Part shown: positions 62,488 through 64,000 of the stretch, piece after piece
Layout of the letters: each line of letters begins with the position of its first letter
Position numbering within the stretch: the first letter of the stretch is position 1
Assembly (NCBI GenBank): GCA_030682795.1
Contig: JAUXNJ010000010.1
Location: 1-64,000, forward strand
Length of the DNA stretch: 64,000 nt
Direction of reading: 5' to 3'
Source of the DNA: Sphingobacteriaceae bacterium
Lineage (GTDB): Bacteria > Bacteroidota > Bacteroidia > UBA7662
Translations under genes and position numbers: made by a program
The notes under the pieces: generated by a model
Database searches by the model: none
Seen by the model: the letters and a program-made list of their open reading frames with translations, nothing else
What the model was told of the DNA's origin: nothing

Positions 62488-64000
62488 ATGGGATGTGGAA
62501 GTTGTAGTAGTGGAGGGTGTTCACCGACCGGTTGTGGTGATAAAGGCCATTGTGCCAGTGGGGGTTGTAACCGTTTGAATGTCCATGATTGGCTTTCAAA
62601 TTTGGAACTTCCTTGGGCTCAAAAGGCATATGAATATGTTGAAGTGCGGTTTAAAAGTAACCGCAAAGAATTTTTTCGAAACGTCAATCAGCTCGATCTG
62701 TATCAGAACGACTGGGTGGTGGTAGAAGCTCAACATGGCCACGATGTAGGTCAGGTGACCCTCAAAGGCGAATTGGTTCGCCTTCAGATGAAGCGCCGTC
62801 GGGTGCAGGAGGAAGATCCTGCCATCCGCAAAATATACCGCAAGGCTACGGAGCAAGATTTGCAGAAGTTGACCGAAATGCGTGAGCAAGAGGCGGAAGT
62901 TTCTTATCGCGCCCGCGAAGTCATCAAAAGCATTAAGCTCAATATGAAGCTTACGGATGTGGAATTCCAGGCGGATCGCTCTAAGATTATTTTTTATTAT
63001 ACGGCCGAGGAGCGTGTGGATTTCCGCGAGCTTATTCGCATGTTGGCCGAACAGTTTAAAACTCGGGTAGAAATGCGCCAAATTGGTGCGCGGCAGGAAG
63101 CTGCGCGCATCGGTGGTTTGGGCGTTTGTGGCCGGGAACTATGCTGCAGCACTTGGCTGACCGATTTTAAGTCGGTATCTACCTCAGCAGCCCGCTATCA
63201 AAATTTGTCGCTGAACCCGGTTAAACTAGCTGGACAATGCGGTCGTTTGAAGTGCTGCTTGAATTACGAGCTAGAGACGTATATGGACGCGCTGCAGGCC
63301 TTTCCAAAGGATGCCAAAACGCTTCAAACCGAAACGGCGACTTATGAATTGGTGAAAACCGACATCTTTAAGCGCCAAATGTGGTATCAAATTCAGGGAA
63401 AACCCGGTGAATTTGTGGATATGAATGCGGTGCCTTTGTCGATTGAGCAGGCGGTAGAAGTACGTGCCATGAACAAGGAGGGGGTGAAGCCTGCTACCTT
63501 GGAGGCTTTGGTGATTGAAAGTGAAGTGGATGCATATGTGGAGCCTGACTTTGAGGTGCACAATGAAGATAAATTAGACCGTTTTGATGCCAATCGTCGG
63601 TCGGGCAATAAAAAGAAGAAAAAGCCGCAAGGCCGTGGGGGTGATCGTAACCGCAATGATGGTCGGGGACCAGGAGCAAGTTCTGTATCCCAGGCCGAAG
63701 GTGGAGCCGAGAAGCCAGCTGCCGCGCAGCAGCCACGTGGGGAGCGCAACGACCGTAATCGGAATGATCGCAATCGTGGCCCTCGTCCAGAAGGAGAAGC
63801 CCGCACCGACCGGGGTCCCCGACCCGAGCGTGGTCCCCGTGCCGAAGGTGATACCCGTCCAGAACGTGCCGCTCGCCCGGAAGGCGAAGTTCGGCCTGAG
63901 CGTGGTCCCCGTGCCGAAGGCGAACGCCCGAACCGTGGCCCTCGTCCAGAGCGTGCCGCTCGCCCCGAAGGTGAAGTCCGCCCTGACCGTGGACCTCGTC
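62488..64000 (+). CDS. RicT/PSP1 domain protein with Arg-rich C-terminal tail, 3'-truncated
   Basis: The 504 visible codons are open to the window edge, so this gene is absent from the ORF track. The N-terminal MGCGSCSSGGCSPTGCG cluster of cysteines is usual in Bacteroidota homologs. The PSP1/RicT core (about residues 40-270) shows GARQEAARIGGLGVCGRELC and GQCGRLKCCLNYELE, the Cys residues that bind iron-sulfur in RicT of Bacillus. In Bacillus, RicT with RicA and RicF assists RNase Y cleavage. From about 365 on there is a disordered tail of Arg, Gly, Pro, Glu and Asn, including repeats such as RPEGEVRPERGPRAEG. ATG at 62488. Follows holB by 58 nt. Confidence 0.9.
   Translation, partial: MGCGSCSSGGCSPTGCGDKGHCASGGCNRLNVHDWLSNLELPWAQKAYEYVEVRFKSNRKEFFRNVNQLDLYQNDWVVVEAQHGHDVGQVTLKGELVRLQMKRRRVQEEDPAIRKIYRKATEQDLQKLTEMREQEAEVSYRAREVIKSIKLNMKLTDVEFQADRSKIIFYYTAEERVDFRELIRMLAEQFKTRVEMRQIGARQEAARIGGLGVCGRELCCSTWLTDFKSVSTSAARYQNLSLNPVKLAGQCGRLKCCLNYELETYMDALQAFPKDAKTLQTETATYELVKTDIFKRQMWYQIQGKPGEFVDMNAVPLSIEQAVEVRAMNKEGVKPATLEALVIESEVDAYVEPDFEVHNEDKLDRFDANRRSGNKKKKKPQGRGGDRNRNDGRGPGASSVSQAEGGAEKPAAAQQPRGERNDRNRNDRNRGPRPEGEARTDRGPRPERGPRAEGDTRPERAARPEGEVRPERGPRAEGERPNRGPRPERAARPEGEVRPDRGPR
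63781..64000 (+). repeat. Intragenic Arg-Pro-Glu repeat in ricT tail
   Basis: Within the C-terminal tail the DNA is built of similar short units encoding RPERGPRAEG, RPERAARPEGEVRP and RGPRPE. Two longer copies, RPERAARPEGEVRP(E/D)RGPR, differ slightly. The repeat continues past the window edge. It is likely prone to expansion and contraction. Confidence 0.8.

Noticed and set aside
62488-64000. A sporulation gene, as RicT/YaaT homologs are often named
   Set aside because: The name comes from Bacillus genetics; the organism is Bacteroidota and the family acts in RNA metabolism.

Overview
The window reads as a contiguous piece of chromosome from a free-living member of the Bacteroidota, probably outside Bacteroidales. 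The evidence is two secreted proteins with type IX secretion signals (one C-terminal type A domain, one type B/CHU_C domain), several promoters of the Bacteroidota form TTTG-N19-TAnnTTTG, a Rho factor with a long disordered Arg-rich extension, a RicT/PSP1 protein with an N-terminal Cys cluster, and few Shine-Dalgarno sequences. I see no phage, insertion sequence or CRISPR array. The gene set is mostly chromosomal housekeeping plus cell-envelope functions.

Layout. 1-3.4 kb: 3' part of a large T9SS-secreted surface protein. 3.4-8.2 kb: minus-strand operon symporter-LOG-M23 peptidase-Bcp. 8.2-14.7 kb: recR, then minus-strand GT39-like glycosyltransferase, TerB-like, HAD and exported proteins, then a response regulator/PAS kinase pair. 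14.9-23.6 kb: plus-strand lpdA, an SPFH/RHH/membrane-protein/SDR group, a universal stress protein, a SlyD-like FKBP, and an M61-M28 peptidase pair. 23.6-24 kb: two kinds of intergenic repeat. 24-30 kb: manC, ArsR, rhodanese, serS, a TPR histidine kinase and a small exported protein. 30-33.3 kb: rho, then a visibly AT-richer patch with a membrane protein and a PIN toxin-antitoxin pair. 33.3-41 kb: a second M61 peptidase, a repeat cluster, then rpmH-rnpA-yidD-S41-TauE-M28-tsaB. 41-46.6 kb: ArsR with a palindromic operator candidate, a lamin-tail surface protein, asd, DUF1543, DUF3050 and tRNA-Asn. 46.7-53.3 kb: PfkB kinase, M48 protease and partner, cytochrome b5-like protein, methyltransferase, hemB and gamma carbonic anhydrase. 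53.6-57.3 kb: giant T9SS type B protein. 57.3-64 kb: DUF3109, Omp85-like barrel, SixA-like phosphatase, thioredoxin-like protein, YheT hydrolase, holB, and ricT running off the end.

How the genes work together. A strong theme is envelope and secreted protein handling: M23, two M61, two M28, S41 and M48 peptidases, T9SS cargo and an outer-membrane barrel. Core information processing is represented by recR, rho, rpmH, rnpA, serS, tsaB, holB and tRNA-Asn. Central metabolism and cofactors are represented by lpdA, asd, hemB and manC.

The most unusual items are: (i) a dispersed family of about 25-bp AGACCG-headed units at three intergenic loci; (ii) a 98-bp tandem repeat carrying a hairpin; (iii) a Rho that appears to lack the Rho_N domain and starts directly in a disordered region compositionally like the RicT tail; (iv) -7 promoter boxes only 3-4 nt from start codons, implying leaderless mRNAs; and (v) a compact SPFH / ribbon-helix-helix / membrane-protein unit. 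I did not find a clear-cut new defence or biosynthetic system.
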